Source: Clostridiaceae bacterium (GTDB taxonomy: Bacteria > Bacillota > Clostridia > Saccharofermentanales > DTU023). Taken from it: a DNA stretch of 64,000 nt. A model generated the notes under the pieces. That model did no database searches. It was given only the letters and a program-made list of their open reading frames with translations, and was not told the origin of the DNA. Shown here piece by piece: positions 46,180 to 56,216 of the stretch (the stretch's first letter is position 1; every line of letters begins with the position of its first letter). A program made the translations under genes and the position numbers. The stretch is taken from contig DUPV01000042.1 in assembly GCA_012838135.1 (NCBI GenBank), forward strand, positions 41,247 to 105,246, written 5' to 3'.

Positions 46180-47601
46180 ATGCAAGAAAAAACTACAAAA
46201 AACAGACAAAACGGAGAATTATTCAAAAACATTCTAATTATTGTAATTATAATTTCAATGTTTATTCCGGCAATTTCTTTTGTTTTTGGTTTAGACAGCC
46301 CGAATTATTCGAAAGAACCGCTTAGACCTTTTCCTGAAAAAAAGCTTGATAGTGAAACGGGGGCACAATTTGATGATTGGTGGAACGATCATTTCCCATT
46401 TCGCTCTATCATGGTAACAGCATATAACAGTTTATTAGATCATGTTTTTCAAACCAGCGGTAATCAGCGGGTTGTCGTCGGAAAATCAGGCATGTATTAT
46501 TTTGAACCTACACTGCGCCAATATCTCAATGCACCTGACTTAAGTGATTACGATATAGCGAGAATAGCTGAAAGCCTGAAGTTGCAGGAAGAATATCTTT
46601 TGTTGCAGGGAATCAAATTAGGTGTTTTTATTATCCCGAATAAAGCAACAATTTATCCGGAATTCATGCCTGACAGATATAAACCGTTAGATAATATATC
46701 AGATTTAGATCGCTTACAAAAAATGTATCCTTCAATGGTCGATATGAAACAAATTTTGCTTGATGCAAAAAAAAATGAAGATCTGCCAATTTATCATCTA
46801 GAAGATTCACATTGGACCAAATTAGGAGCCTATTATGGATACAATGCTTTAATGGATTATTTTTCTTTAGAGGAGCAAAGAATTAAATATCAAAAACCGT
46901 TGCTAACGGACGGTTGGCAGGGAGATCTGAGCAATATGTTATATCCTGCAATTCAAGTTAATGATAATCAGGTGATTTTTGAAGATTATGAACAAAAATT
47001 CGTATATACCAGACCATTGCGAACCTATGAAGATATAGAAATTGAATCGCGTTCCGAGCAACAAAAAAGTCTGCTGATGTTTCGGGATAGTTTTGCGAAT
47101 GCCTGGATCGATCTTGTGTCTAACAGTTTTGGAGTAGCTCATTATTCACGTTCTTTGCCATTTCGATATGATTTGGTTGAGTCGGTAAAACCGGATTTTG
47201 TTGCAATTGAACTTGTTGAGAGAAATATGGATTATCTTTTACAAACAAGCCCGGATATTTTGGCTAAAAAATTGGCTGATTCAGAAGTTGCCGAATTTTC
47301 AAAAGCGACATCGACAGATAAGCTTCAGATAAACATGGAAACAACCATCACCAGTAATTTAGTATTTTTCAATGCTCAATATATCGATCAAAATCTTGGG
47401 GAAAAAATAACATCCGTAAGAATAAAATTTGATTCGGGGATATACAAAGCATTGCCGGTTTATCAAGATGATGATTTAACTGATAAATCATGGAAATACG
47501 GATTTTCTCTTTATTTAGAAGATACTGAAAATCTGCCGAAAACAATATTTTATATGATTGATGATGTGTGGTATCAAGCAGATCTTGATTTAATTTACTA
47601 A
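46180..47601 (+). CDS. DHHW/AlgX-AlgJ-like O-acetylation partner protein
   Basis: 473 residues. One N-terminal membrane segment (about 15-37), FDDWWNDHFPFR, then an SGNH-hydrolase-like domain with the AlgX/J-type motif DSHWTKLGAYYG (209-220) and a MFRDSFANAW motif further on. In known systems this protein accepts the acyl group from the MBOAT protein and places it on the glycan outside the cell. It starts 20 bp after the MBOAT gene. Confidence 0.88.
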   Translation: MQEKTTKNRQNGELFKNILIIVIIISMFIPAISFVFGLDSPNYSKEPLRPFPEKKLDSETGAQFDDWWNDHFPFRSIMVTAYNSLLDHVFQTSGNQRVVVGKSGMYYFEPTLRQYLNAPDLSDYDIARIAESLKLQEEYLLLQGIKLGVFIIPNKATIYPEFMPDRYKPLDNISDLDRLQKMYPSMVDMKQILLDAKKNEDLPIYHLEDSHWTKLGAYYGYNALMDYFSLEEQRIKYQKPLLTDGWQGDLSNMLYPAIQVNDNQVIFEDYEQKFVYTRPLRTYEDIEIESRSEQQKSLLMFRDSFANAWIDLVSNSFGVAHYSRSLPFRYDLVESVKPDFVAIELVERNMDYLLQTSPDILAKKLADSEVAEFSKATSTDKLQINMETTITSNLVFFNAQYIDQNLGEKITSVRIKFDSGIYKALPVYQDDDLTDKSWKYGFSLYLEDTENLPKTIFYMIDDVWYQADLDLIY

Positions 47602-47654
47602 AAGTTTACTAAAATAGTTTGTTTTGCACTTGTCGGATATCAATTCTAAAGCAG

Positions 47655-47692
47655 ATGATGAAAAACTACTGTTAACAGCAATTTTTCATCAT
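47655..47692. terminator. Bidirectional terminator between the DHHW and lplA genes
   Basis: ATGATGAAAAA (47655-47665) pairs with TTTTTCATCAT (47682-47692); the loop holds the palindrome CTGTTAACAG. It lies between convergent genes. Confidence 0.8.
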
Positions 47693-47702
47693 GGTTCTGA
47701 AT

Positions 47703-48695
47703 TTACGGCAATAACAATTCACAGAATTCCTGATTAGTTAATCCGGAGAAGTAGTCAGAAACAGGATGGGTTAGAGATTCAATTTTGGTTTTAATTGCTG
47801 ATTCTTCCAGAGTTAAGCCTTTCAATTCTTCTGCTAATTCGGCAACATCACGAATACCGAAGAAGTCGCCATAAAATGTAACTTGCTTGAGGATTGAATT
47901 TGAAGTTTCCAATAGCACCTCAATATTGCCGAAAGAATATTTAAGATCTTTACGCAAATCATAAGCCGGAGCTTTGCCGTAATTCCAATCCCAACTTGCT
48001 TTTTTGATTGCAAGTTTCCGGATTGCTTCCTGATCAGCTTCGCTTAAAATATAAGGTTCGAGGTCAGGACGGGTAGTCTTCATTTCATCAAATAAAGCCT
48101 GTTTGAAATCATCAACGGTCATTTCCTGAGTCAGATGTTGTTTGATATTAGTGACACGACTGCGCACGGATTTGATTCCCTTGGATACGATTTTGTTTTC
48201 TTTTACATTTAAAGCATTGCTTAAAACTGAAACATCTACATCAAACATCAGGCAGCCGTGGTGGAGAATTCGGTCTTTGGAATAGGCTTGAGCATTGCCA
48301 CAGAACTTTTGTCCGTCTATTTCTATATCGTTGCGACCGCTGAATGTAGCTGAAATTCCCAGTTTTGCCAGAGTGCGAATAACCGGTTGGGAAAAGGCTT
48401 TGAAGTCAAAAGCATTTTCGTTTTGGCGCGGAGCGATCAAAGTATAATTCAAATTGTTTAAGTCATGATATACTGCACCGCCGCCGGATATGCGACGAAT
48501 GACTCGGATATTATTCTCTTTGACAAAATCACTGTTGATTTCAGCCAAAGCATTTTGATTTTTACCGATGATAATTGAGGGTTCATTAATCCAAAGCATA
48601 AAAATCTCATCAACATCGGTTAAATTATTGAAAGCATAATCTTCTAAAGCAACGTTGTAGGCGGTATCGTTTGTTTCGCTAATAAAATATTTCAT
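47703..48695 (-). CDS. lplA: Lipoate-protein ligase A
   Basis: 330 residues. The catalytic domain has the family motifs RRISGGGAVYHDLNNLNY and KFCGNAQAYSKDRILHHGCL, and the C-terminal accessory domain is present (WDWNYGKAPAYD). It activates lipoate with ATP and attaches it to lipoyl domains. The E2 encoded at 21029 is an obvious client. I start at ATG 48695, which fits the family N-terminus (MKYFISETND); an upstream ATG (48737) would add 14 unrelated residues. No lipoate synthase genes are seen in the window. Confidence 0.92.
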   Translation of the reverse strand: MKYFISETNDTAYNVALEDYAFNNLTDVDEIFMLWINEPSIIIGKNQNALAEINSDFVKENNIRVIRRISGGGAVYHDLNNLNYTLIAPRQNENAFDFKAFSQPVIRTLAKLGISATFSGRNDIEIDGQKFCGNAQAYSKDRILHHGCLMFDVDVSVLSNALNVKENKIVSKGIKSVRSRVTNIKQHLTQEMTVDDFKQALFDEMKTTRPDLEPYILSEADQEAIRKLAIKKASWDWNYGKAPAYDLRKDLKYSFGNIEVLLETSNSILKQVTFYGDFFGIRDVAELAEELKGLTLEESAIKTKIESLTHPVSDYFSGLTNQEFCELLLP

Positions 48696-48869
48696 ATAAA
48701 ATCCAATCCAATCTAAATTAGTCGATGGTTGAAACAATTAAAAAATCGACCATACCAAGTATTGATTATTCTGAATTGAAAAGCAAATAAAAATTCTTAT
48801 GTCGAGGTTTTTCATTGAAAATGATATTCCGGGTTAAACACAATTCTAAAATTAATCTGTAGATTCATT

Positions 48870-50240
48870 TTAGAAAACCGGTACCGACTCATATTCCTTA
48901 AATTCAAGCCCTTCGATTGAATTATTGCTCATGATATTAGAAGTCCGTTCCGCTGAACCTTGAATTAAAGAAATGTCATAAATCCCATAAGCCTCAGGGT
49001 TATCTAAAGCTCTTTTAACCGGAATAACTTGACTCTGTGTTGCATTCTCAGCAATTTTGATCATATGACAATAGGTAGCCATATAACCGCATTCACTGAT
49101 ACTGATTGAGCCTTCCTTATCCCGATCAAAAGTCACAATGCCCATTAAGCCGTCTTGGCAATGACCCATCATGTCTGCAGTATAGTAAGATTGATCGGAA
49201 ACAGAATTGCCGAGAGAATAATAAACTAACATATTGTGCTTGCCGTCTTCGGATTTGATGGTTTTAATCGGTTCAACAACATGGGGGTGCATCCCGAAAA
49301 CCATATCAACTCCAGCATCGGCTAAAGCCTGAGCATAGAGTCCTTGATACCAATCTTCCTGTAAACTATATTCAGTTCCCCAATGCATGATGAAAATTAC
49401 TACTTCATTTCCGGCTTCTCGCATAGTGCGGGCACGTTGCTGAAGTTTTGCCATATCATCGTACATATAGGCTTCTTCCAAACTGAATGTATCAATCAGA
49501 TGTTCGACTTCTGCCGGAACCGGGATACCGTTTAAACTGACCATTCCGTCAATTTTCGGTGTAGTGTAGGTGGCTGTACTGATTGCAACTTTTATTCCAT
49601 TTAACTCTGTAGAAAAATATGGCGGATCACCCTCTTTACGTGTTCCCAGATTTTCCAGGCCGGCACTGCGCAATGATTCGATTGTGGCGTACATTCCTTC
49701 CACACCGCGATCGACACTGTGATTACTGGCAGTAGTAGCCAGATCAAAGCCTTTTTCCGCCATGGAATTAGCCAATTCAGACGGTGCGGAAAAGATAGGA
49801 TATCCGGTATAGGGAGGTCCGGCTAAGGTACCCTCCATATTAAACATTGCAAAATCAAGATTATTAACATCCGGCTCCAGATATTCGTAAATATAAGGAT
49901 AATCATAGGTGCCGTCCTCTTGTAAACCGCCTAAAATCAGCCAATCATGAAATAAAACATCGCCAATCATACCGATGGTAAAAGAAGCTGATAAATCCTG
50001 ATTTGCCTTTTCTGCTAAAATCTCAAGTGATATTGTATCTCGTTTAAAATCTACAGAAGAATCATTTGATTGGTTTTGCGAAGCAGGTTGTCCATTCAGT
50101 TCTGTATTTGATTGAAGGGCATCTTTGGATTCCGAATTCTTTGGGTTACAGCCCGGCAAAACAAAGATTAAGCAAAGTGTGATAATTAAAATAATTTTTT
50201 TCTTTAATAATTTATGTTTAGTAAATTTCTCAATGGTCAT
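48870..50240 (-). CDS. CapA-like (PgsA/YwtB) metallophosphatase lipoprotein
   Basis: 456 residues. A lipobox ending LPGC follows a basic, hydrophobic signal peptide. After a Ser/Asn/Gln-rich linker comes the CapA-type fold: MIGDVLFH, FNMEGTL, TASNHSVDRG, FIMHWGTEYS and GMHPHVVEP supply the metal ligands. CapA proteins take part in poly-gamma-glutamate capsule formation, but many are of unknown substrate. No capB/capC genes are nearby. ATG 50240 is chosen by the signal peptide; an ATG 26 codons further up (50318) is less likely. Confidence 0.85.
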   Translation of the reverse strand: MTIEKFTKHKLLKKKIILIITLCLIFVLPGCNPKNSESKDALQSNTELNGQPASQNQSNDSSVDFKRDTISLEILAEKANQDLSASFTIGMIGDVLFHDWLILGGLQEDGTYDYPYIYEYLEPDVNNLDFAMFNMEGTLAGPPYTGYPIFSAPSELANSMAEKGFDLATTASNHSVDRGVEGMYATIESLRSAGLENLGTRKEGDPPYFSTELNGIKVAISTATYTTPKIDGMVSLNGIPVPAEVEHLIDTFSLEEAYMYDDMAKLQQRARTMREAGNEVVIFIMHWGTEYSLQEDWYQGLYAQALADAGVDMVFGMHPHVVEPIKTIKSEDGKHNMLVYYSLGNSVSDQSYYTADMMGHCQDGLMGIVTFDRDKEGSISISECGYMATYCHMIKIAENATQSQVIPVKRALDNPEAYGIYDISLIQGSAERTSNIMSNNSIEGLEFKEYESVPVF

Positions 50241-50899
50241 ATTATTGTTCACTTTCGATATGTTAATAACGTTATAATTATTTAAAAGTATTTTTATATA
50301 TTTTACTATATTTAACATAATAATATATATGTCATTATATTATATTTTCAAAAGTAATTGATTTTCAAACTTCAGCATTAAAATATTACATGTGCTTTCA
50401 TTTGATGGCCACACAATTTTATTGCAAAAAGTGAGAAAACCGCATTGTTCAATTAGATTTCAACACCAGTTCTTTGTAACTGGTTTTAATCGCTGTTTGA
50501 AGGTATTGCTCGATAAGGCCGGGTAAAATGATTAATCGGCTGTCTTTTAGTAACGACATAATGACGACATTTAGCATTGATAAATGTTTGTAAATTTATC
50601 TGAAAATAAGCACTTTTACAGTTTATAGATTTGTAATATAATACAAATGTACTTAAACATATTTGAAAATTCTTTAATTAAAGTATTTTAAAAAACAAAG
50701 CAACAAACCGACATATTGAAAAACATATTAAAAAACAGAGTTCTGAAAATACCGAGTGGAAAATTTCAGTTAACACTCATGGGCAAACGGAATTTGGAAT
50801 TTATTATCTTAATATTAAACAGGGCATTAATTACAGCAATCAGAAGCGGAAAAAACGATCTTTTCCTGCTCCTGATAAAATAAAAATAGGAGTAATGCA
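50241..50899. other. Long intergenic region upstream of the protease gene
   Basis: 659 bp between divergent genes. I see a short ACCAGTT/AACTGGT hairpin (50465-50484) followed by TTTT, possibly a terminator for something on the plus strand, but no coding sequence or RNA I can name. The 50600-50890 part is AT-rich leader of the protease gene with ATAGGAG before its ATG. Confidence 0.4.
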
Positions 50900-53800
50900 A
50901 TGAAGTGTAATAATTGTAATTTTGAAAATGAACCGAATGCGGTCTTTTGTTCCAACTGCGGCAATCAATTGCTTTCACAAGATGCCGATTCGAATGATTC
51001 TCCGCAATTTCCTGAGAATTCTGAGTCATCCGGTTATATTGATTCTTCAGACCAACAACCGTCAACTCCGGAACCTGTGGGGCAACAACCGACGAGCGGG
51101 GATACATATCCGTACCCTCCGGCACAGCAGCAACCTCCGGGATCTCAAAATGTCGAGCAACCGTTGGGACAACAGCCGATTCAACAAGCACCGGATTATT
51201 ATGGTACTCCTCCGGCTCAGGAACCAATGCAACAACCTGTACAGCCGGCTCAACAACCTTATGTGCAACCGATGCAGCAACCAATGCAACAGGCTCAACA
51301 ACCTTATGTGCAACCGATGCAACCAATGCAGCAGGCTCAGCAACCTTATATGCAGCCGATGCAACCAATGCCCGGTCAACAGCCGCCGAAAAAGAAAAAA
51401 CGTTTGGGCTTAATTATCAGTTTAAGTGCTGTGGCAGTTATTTTAGCAGTTTTAGCATTCTTGCTTTTTCCCAGAAAAATCAGTTATGAAAGTGAAGATA
51501 ATCCGGCAACAGCCGCTGAACAACTTGCCGAATATAATGTTGAAGTCAAATGTAATCAAGGAGTCAGAGAAGTCTTTTATACGCTCAATCCCGAGAATCC
51601 GGATGATCTGAATTCGTACTTACCTGTTACCGGTACAGGAGGTTTGTTTAAGAAAACAATAAATTTGAGAAATTTACCTTTGAAAGCAGGAAATAATACA
51701 CTTTATCTATACACAAAAACGCTGTTCGGCAATTCAAAACCGGAAAAAATAGTTTTGACCAGACATGTCGGTTTTTCTTCACCTTATGAAGAAGGAGCAA
51801 AACAAGAACTCGACCAGGGTTCATCAATCATCGCCAATGAATTATTAGTCTTACTTAAGGCAAATGCGACCAGGTCTGATATCGAGAATATTGCCCGGAA
51901 ATACGGTGCGGAAATAGTTGGTGAAATTCCGATAATCAACGAATATCAATTGCGTTTTTCAGATCCGAATATTGATTTGAATCAATTGCAAGAAAATATT
52001 TCGGCAGAGCCGGAAGTTGAAATTGCAATATTTAATATGGTTCACAAAATTGAAGGCTCGAGTTATCCAAATGATAGTCTTTTGGATAGCTGGGATTTGA
52101 CAAATCCTGAGGGCAACAATTGGGGACTTGAAGTAATGCGTGTTCCGCAAGCTTATGAAGAAGGTCCGGAATTTGGACATATTAAAGCCGGTGTCATTGA
52201 CGGCAGTGTACAATACGACCACGAAGACTTGCAGATTCCGGTTGAGAATGTGTACATACATCCTTCACTGAACATTCGAAATATGGAAGACTTAGTGCGT
52301 TATCGGGCAAAGGGAACGAATGAACCGGGTGAGGATTATATGGGTCTTTTGAGGCATGGCACCCACGTTACCGGCACGATCGGAGCTATAACCAATAACG
52401 GTCTGGGTGTTGCCGGAGTTAATCAGGATTGTGAAATGTTCTTTTTCCATCACTGGCATTTTTTAGTGGATCCGGCAACGCGTGAAATTCTTTATTACAC
52501 CTCGTATGAACCTGAAATGAGTACATTTGAATTTCATGTTTCAGTTGTCACGCTTGCAAGTCAAGATTGCCGTGTGATTAATTACAGTATAGGGCGTATA
52601 AATACGTCGATACCGGGTGCAAATCCCTGGGAACAAATGGAAACGGACGGTTATGGTGAAGTATGTACGCGACTGGAAGAATTAGGTTATGACTTTTTGT
52701 TAGTTAAAGCGGCAGGTAATGATACTAAAGACTCGTCACAATATGCTTGTAATCGCAGCTTAATCGGCACAGAAGCCGGCAAGCGACATACGTTGATCGT
52801 TGCTTCTATCGAAAACACAAAAGTGTCAACCGATTCGTTTAGCGATACAAAATATCCGGCCGTTGCAGGCTACGAGCTGTCTTATTTTAGTAACTACGGA
52901 GAAATAGTCGATGTAGCAGCTCCCGGAACAGATATTTTCAACACTCTGCCATATCATGAATATGGCTTGATGTCGGGTACATCAATGGCAGCACCGAATG
53001 CAGCAGGTGTAGCCTCGTTAATATATGCTGCCAATCCTGAATATACATCTGATCAGGTCAAGAGAATTTTGATGGAAGAAACGGATACATTTGCACCGGA
53101 TTACGATGGAAGGGCAATTCCGGTAGTTAATGCTGCGTTGGCGGTTCAAGCTGATGCTGTCAAGACAGATTTAGTTACGGCAAATGTCTTAGATGCCAAT
53201 ACCCGTGAACCGATTGCAGAATTCAATGTTGTAGCTACAGCCTATGATGTGCCGGATATATCGGGAACTTATAGAAATGGTAAATATTCTGAAACTTTAA
53301 TGCCCGGATCGTATGAATTTGTCTTTAGTGCAGAAGGTTACAACGATGAAGAGGTCACCCAATTCACTACAATAGGTGAGGGAAAAACAGTAGCTTTACC
53401 GGATATATTGATGACTCCGGAGTCAGCAGCTGCGGGTACGGTATCCGGACAAGTTATTGATGCGGTTGACGGAGCAGGCTTAACAGATGTGAAACTCACA
53501 TTCTTCTCCGGAGACTCACAAGTCCAAGAAATAAATGTTGATGCGGAAGGAAGATATTCGATTGACTTACCGCAAGGCAACTATAGAATGGTCGGTAATA
53601 AAGAAGGTTACATAGAGAATGAGACTGAAGTAGTTTCAGTAGCGGATACTAATTCCGATAATCAAAATCTGATTCTAAGTCCGAACATCACTTCGGAACA
53701 AGCAAGATTTGTTCTGAGTTGGGGTGAACAACCATATGACTTGGATTTGCATATGAAAGGTCCGGGAATGAACGGAGCTGAATACGGTCATGTCTTTTGG

Positions 53801-54154
53801 GACGATAAAATTTATCCGTCCGCTGATGATATTCATTATGCATTAGATGTTGATGATACATGGAGTTATGGTCCTGAGACCATCACCATAGAAAAAGAGC
53901 TACCAGGAGAATATATCGTCTACGTTCATGACTTTACTAACAGTTATTATGACGGTGATCAGTTGGGTACGTCGTCCGGATTGGGGAATTCAGGTGCGAA
54001 GATCACGGCTTATACATCAACCGGAGTTCAGACCTTTGAAGTACCCAATCAACCGGGAACACTATGGAAAGTCTTAAAATACTCCAACGGTGTAATAACA
54101 CCGATTAATGAAATGTCCTACGAAATGTTTATTGATGAAATACCTACCCACTGA
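50900..54154 (+). CDS. Zinc-ribbon, membrane-anchored subtilisin-like serine protease
   Basis: 1084 residues. The N-terminal zinc ribbon has Cys3, Cys6, Cys17 and Cys20 (CNNC and CSNC pairs). A Pro/Gln-rich linker (about 55-162) contains QQPYVQPMQ repeats. KKKKR then leads into one membrane span (169-190). The S8 protease domain follows with the triad Asp434 (GVIDGSVQYD), His486 (LRHGTHVTGT), oxyanion Asn607 and Ser695 (GTSMAAPNAAG). After it come two carboxypeptidase-regulatory-like beta domains (about 755-930) and a terminal DUF2135/YfaP-like domain (GEQPYDLDLHMKGPG). There is no cleavable signal, so the ribbon stays in the cytoplasm and the protease is outside. Confidence 0.9.
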   Translation: MKCNNCNFENEPNAVFCSNCGNQLLSQDADSNDSPQFPENSESSGYIDSSDQQPSTPEPVGQQPTSGDTYPYPPAQQQPPGSQNVEQPLGQQPIQQAPDYYGTPPAQEPMQQPVQPAQQPYVQPMQQPMQQAQQPYVQPMQPMQQAQQPYMQPMQPMPGQQPPKKKKRLGLIISLSAVAVILAVLAFLLFPRKISYESEDNPATAAEQLAEYNVEVKCNQGVREVFYTLNPENPDDLNSYLPVTGTGGLFKKTINLRNLPLKAGNNTLYLYTKTLFGNSKPEKIVLTRHVGFSSPYEEGAKQELDQGSSIIANELLVLLKANATRSDIENIARKYGAEIVGEIPIINEYQLRFSDPNIDLNQLQENISAEPEVEIAIFNMVHKIEGSSYPNDSLLDSWDLTNPEGNNWGLEVMRVPQAYEEGPEFGHIKAGVIDGSVQYDHEDLQIPVENVYIHPSLNIRNMEDLVRYRAKGTNEPGEDYMGLLRHGTHVTGTIGAITNNGLGVAGVNQDCEMFFFHHWHFLVDPATREILYYTSYEPEMSTFEFHVSVVTLASQDCRVINYSIGRINTSIPGANPWEQMETDGYGEVCTRLEELGYDFLLVKAAGNDTKDSSQYACNRSLIGTEAGKRHTLIVASIENTKVSTDSFSDTKYPAVAGYELSYFSNYGEIVDVAAPGTDIFNTLPYHEYGLMSGTSMAAPNAAGVASLIYAANPEYTSDQVKRILMEETDTFAPDYDGRAIPVVNAALAVQADAVKTDLVTANVLDANTREPIAEFNVVATAYDVPDISGTYRNGKYSETLMPGSYEFVFSAEGYNDEEVTQFTTIGEGKTVALPDILMTPESAAAGTVSGQVIDAVDGAGLTDVKLTFFSGDSQVQEINVDAEGRYSIDLPQGNYRMVGNKEGYIENETEVVSVADTNSDNQNLILSPNITSEQARFVLSWGEQPYDLDLHMKGPGMNGAEYGHVFWDDKIYPSADDIHYALDVDDTWSYGPETITIEKELPGEYIVYVHDFTNSYYDGDQLGTSSGLGNSGAKITAYTSTGVQTFEVPNQPGTLWKVLKYSNGVITPINEMSYEMFIDEIPTH

Positions 54155-54255
54155 TGATTAATGGCTGAATATTCTAAAAAAGATATGATAGTTAAAAACT
54201 CTAAAAGGATGATACAACTATTGGATATAGTAACAAATTGAATCAGATAATATTT

Positions 54256-54280
54256 TCAAAACAATTAATAATTGTTTTGA
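54256..54280. terminator. Inverted repeat between the protease and lipoprotein genes
   Basis: TCAAAACAAT (54256-54265) and ATTGTTTTGA (54271-54280) are perfect reverse complements with a five-base loop, 22 bp before the next ATG. It may end the protease transcript or serve as an operator for the next gene. Confidence 0.5.
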
Positions 54281-54301
54281 GGTAATTAGTATAGGCCTAT
54301 T

Positions 54302-55099
54302 ATGAATTTTGCTAAAAGTATACGATTAAATTTTTGCAGGATTAATAATGCAAACAGCATTTTGCGCAGTTTTATCTTCTTATTTTTGATTGTCTGTTTG
54401 TCTGCAGCCAATATTGGTTGCAATAAACAGACACAATTAGGGAGAAATCAGCAAAATGCTGATTTCTCAAGAATTGATAACAGTAGTTCGACTGAACAAA
54501 AAAAACGGTATAATACGGTTGTTTTCACTTCCGGCACTACTACGGAAGTAACGACTGAACCAAGTGCGACAACTATTCCTGCAACATCACCGGCTGAAAC
54601 AACTTCGCCGCCAACTACACCAACTACAATTCAACCACAACCTACCACACCCGATTATGAAATTGTCAGTAAATGGGAGATGTCTTTAATCATCATACGC
54701 AATAAGAATATTTTGCAGGGAACATTGGCCAGAGAATGGGAATCAAAAATTGAATGCCGGGTTGAATTTGGCAAAGCAACAGAAAATAATTATAAAATGT
54801 ATCTCACGCCGATTTCAATCATCCATGATGAGCAAGTATTGGATTCAACACAAATCAGGCAAGGTCCGATAGAATATGATGCGACAATCTATAACAACTT
54901 ACTGGTTTTTGAACTCGAATCTGAATTTTTTGCTTTACGGGATGATTATAACTTAGGCAGCGTTAAACCATTGCGTTGTTCTATGTTGCTTGAAGGGGCA
55001 AACAATTCCCGTACGGCAAGTGACAGACAGATCCTCAAAGACATTGATGGCAAAGGTGATGTCATTGAAGTCAATATAAAGATGCAGGAAATTAATTAA
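54302..55099 (+). CDS. Predicted lipoprotein with Thr/Pro-rich linker
   Basis: 265 residues. An extended basic N-terminus, a hydrophobic stretch and the lipobox ANIGC (Cys40) mark a lipoprotein. Residues about 75-120 are Thr/Pro/Ser-rich (TTEVTTEPSATTIPATSPAE). The C-terminal 140 residues look globular (EMSLIIIRNKNILQGTLARE) with no family I recognise. It follows the protease gene and may be exported alongside it or cleaved by it. Confidence 0.7.
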   Translation: MNFAKSIRLNFCRINNANSILRSFIFLFLIVCLSAANIGCNKQTQLGRNQQNADFSRIDNSSSTEQKKRYNTVVFTSGTTTEVTTEPSATTIPATSPAETTSPPTTPTTIQPQPTTPDYEIVSKWEMSLIIIRNKNILQGTLAREWESKIECRVEFGKATENNYKMYLTPISIIHDEQVLDSTQIRQGPIEYDATIYNNLLVFELESEFFALRDDYNLGSVKPLRCSMLLEGANNSRTASDRQILKDIDGKGDVIEVNIKMQEIN

Positions 55100-55345
55100 C
55101 TGTTTTTCTTAAAAACTTTATAGCAAGATATCTTGAATACGATGTTGTGCCGGATCACATAATTGATGTTTTTCTATGCATTATCAGTTATATTTTGTTT
55201 AATAAAATGAAATTTGGCCACGAAACACTTATTTGTGAAGGAAACTGTCAAGTTGCTACTGTAATCTGCAATATCACGGAATTACTAAGGGAATAGTAAT
55301 AGTTCCTGTTGCTATTTTTCACAATATTTCTAGAAAGAGAGAATC

Positions 55346-56065
55346 ATGATTTTTAAGGGTTTCGAAAACAAATATGAAATAATTGATTTATCAAATCAAA
55401 TTCAAAGAAGAATGCCGAGATATTTTTCCCATCCCCCGTTTTCATTAAATGTATGGACTTCAAAACAATTCGGTGATGCCACTAATTTTAATATGATTGT
55501 AGGAGGCGAACATTGCGGCACACATGTGGATGCCAGTCTTCATTTTTTTGATAAAACTGAAGGAGGAAAATCAATAGAAGAATATAGTATAGATAATTTT
55601 ATTGGTTCATGTGTCAGGTTGTTATTTCCTGAATCGACTTCAGAAACACTGATTACCGTTGAACAAATAAAGAGTCAAGAACAAGAAGATGATCCTATAA
55701 AAGAAGGAGATATAGTATTATTTTATTTCGGTTGGGGTAAATATTTCAATGATTTATCTGATCAAAAAAGATTCCTTGATGATTGGCCGGGCTTATCAAA
55801 AGAGGCTGCCGAGTATTTGGTCGAAAAAGGTGTCAAAATGGTGGGATGTGATACATTAGCTATCGACGCAACTAAAACTATGTTAACAAGAGAATATCCG
55901 GCTCATAATGTCTTGTTAGAAAATGAAGTTTTAATTACGGAGTGCTTAGCCAATATAGATAAATTACCATATAGATCTTTTTATTTTGGAGTTCCGTTAA
56001 ATTTAAAAGATGGAACAGGATGTCCGATTAGAGCTTTTGCAGTAGTCGGTTCTGAACAAAAATAA
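55346..56065 (+). CDS. Cyclase/kynurenine-formamidase-like metal hydrolase
   Basis: 239 residues of the cyclase family. The metal motif HCGTHVDASLHF lies in the first third and the family C-terminus (YFGVPLNLKDGTGCPIRAFA) is present. Members hydrolyse N-formylkynurenine, isatin or related amides and lactones. GAAAGAGAG precedes the ATG. The downstream zinc dehydrogenase is co-oriented and may share the pathway. Substrate unknown. Confidence 0.85.
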   Translation: MIFKGFENKYEIIDLSNQIQRRMPRYFSHPPFSLNVWTSKQFGDATNFNMIVGGEHCGTHVDASLHFFDKTEGGKSIEEYSIDNFIGSCVRLLFPESTSETLITVEQIKSQEQEDDPIKEGDIVLFYFGWGKYFNDLSDQKRFLDDWPGLSKEAAEYLVEKGVKMVGCDTLAIDATKTMLTREYPAHNVLLENEVLITECLANIDKLPYRSFYFGVPLNLKDGTGCPIRAFAVVGSEQK

Positions 56066-56216
56066 CTTTAGGCAAACAATAATAAGAATGTTAAGTCGAG
56101 AAATCATAATTTAACAGTGTAGAGGATTGATATAAAGTTCCGGGGACGGAGCTCCTGAGAGGGTTTGCTCCATCTATTTTAGAAAAATTATTAAATTAGA
56201 AAGAATAAGGGATAAG

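Noticed and set aside
50766..51379. Long minus-strand frames opposite the start of the protease
   Set aside because: They are translations of the Q/P-rich codon repeats of the plus-strand gene; Val/Ala and Leu/His monotony and lack of a ribosome site mark them as artefacts.
56130..56175. CTGAGA within a GGAGC/GCTCC stem before the third dehydrogenase, suggestive of a TPP riboswitch
   Set aside because: The other conserved TPP elements (GAACCTGATC and the closing helix) are absent; only a short hairpin remains.
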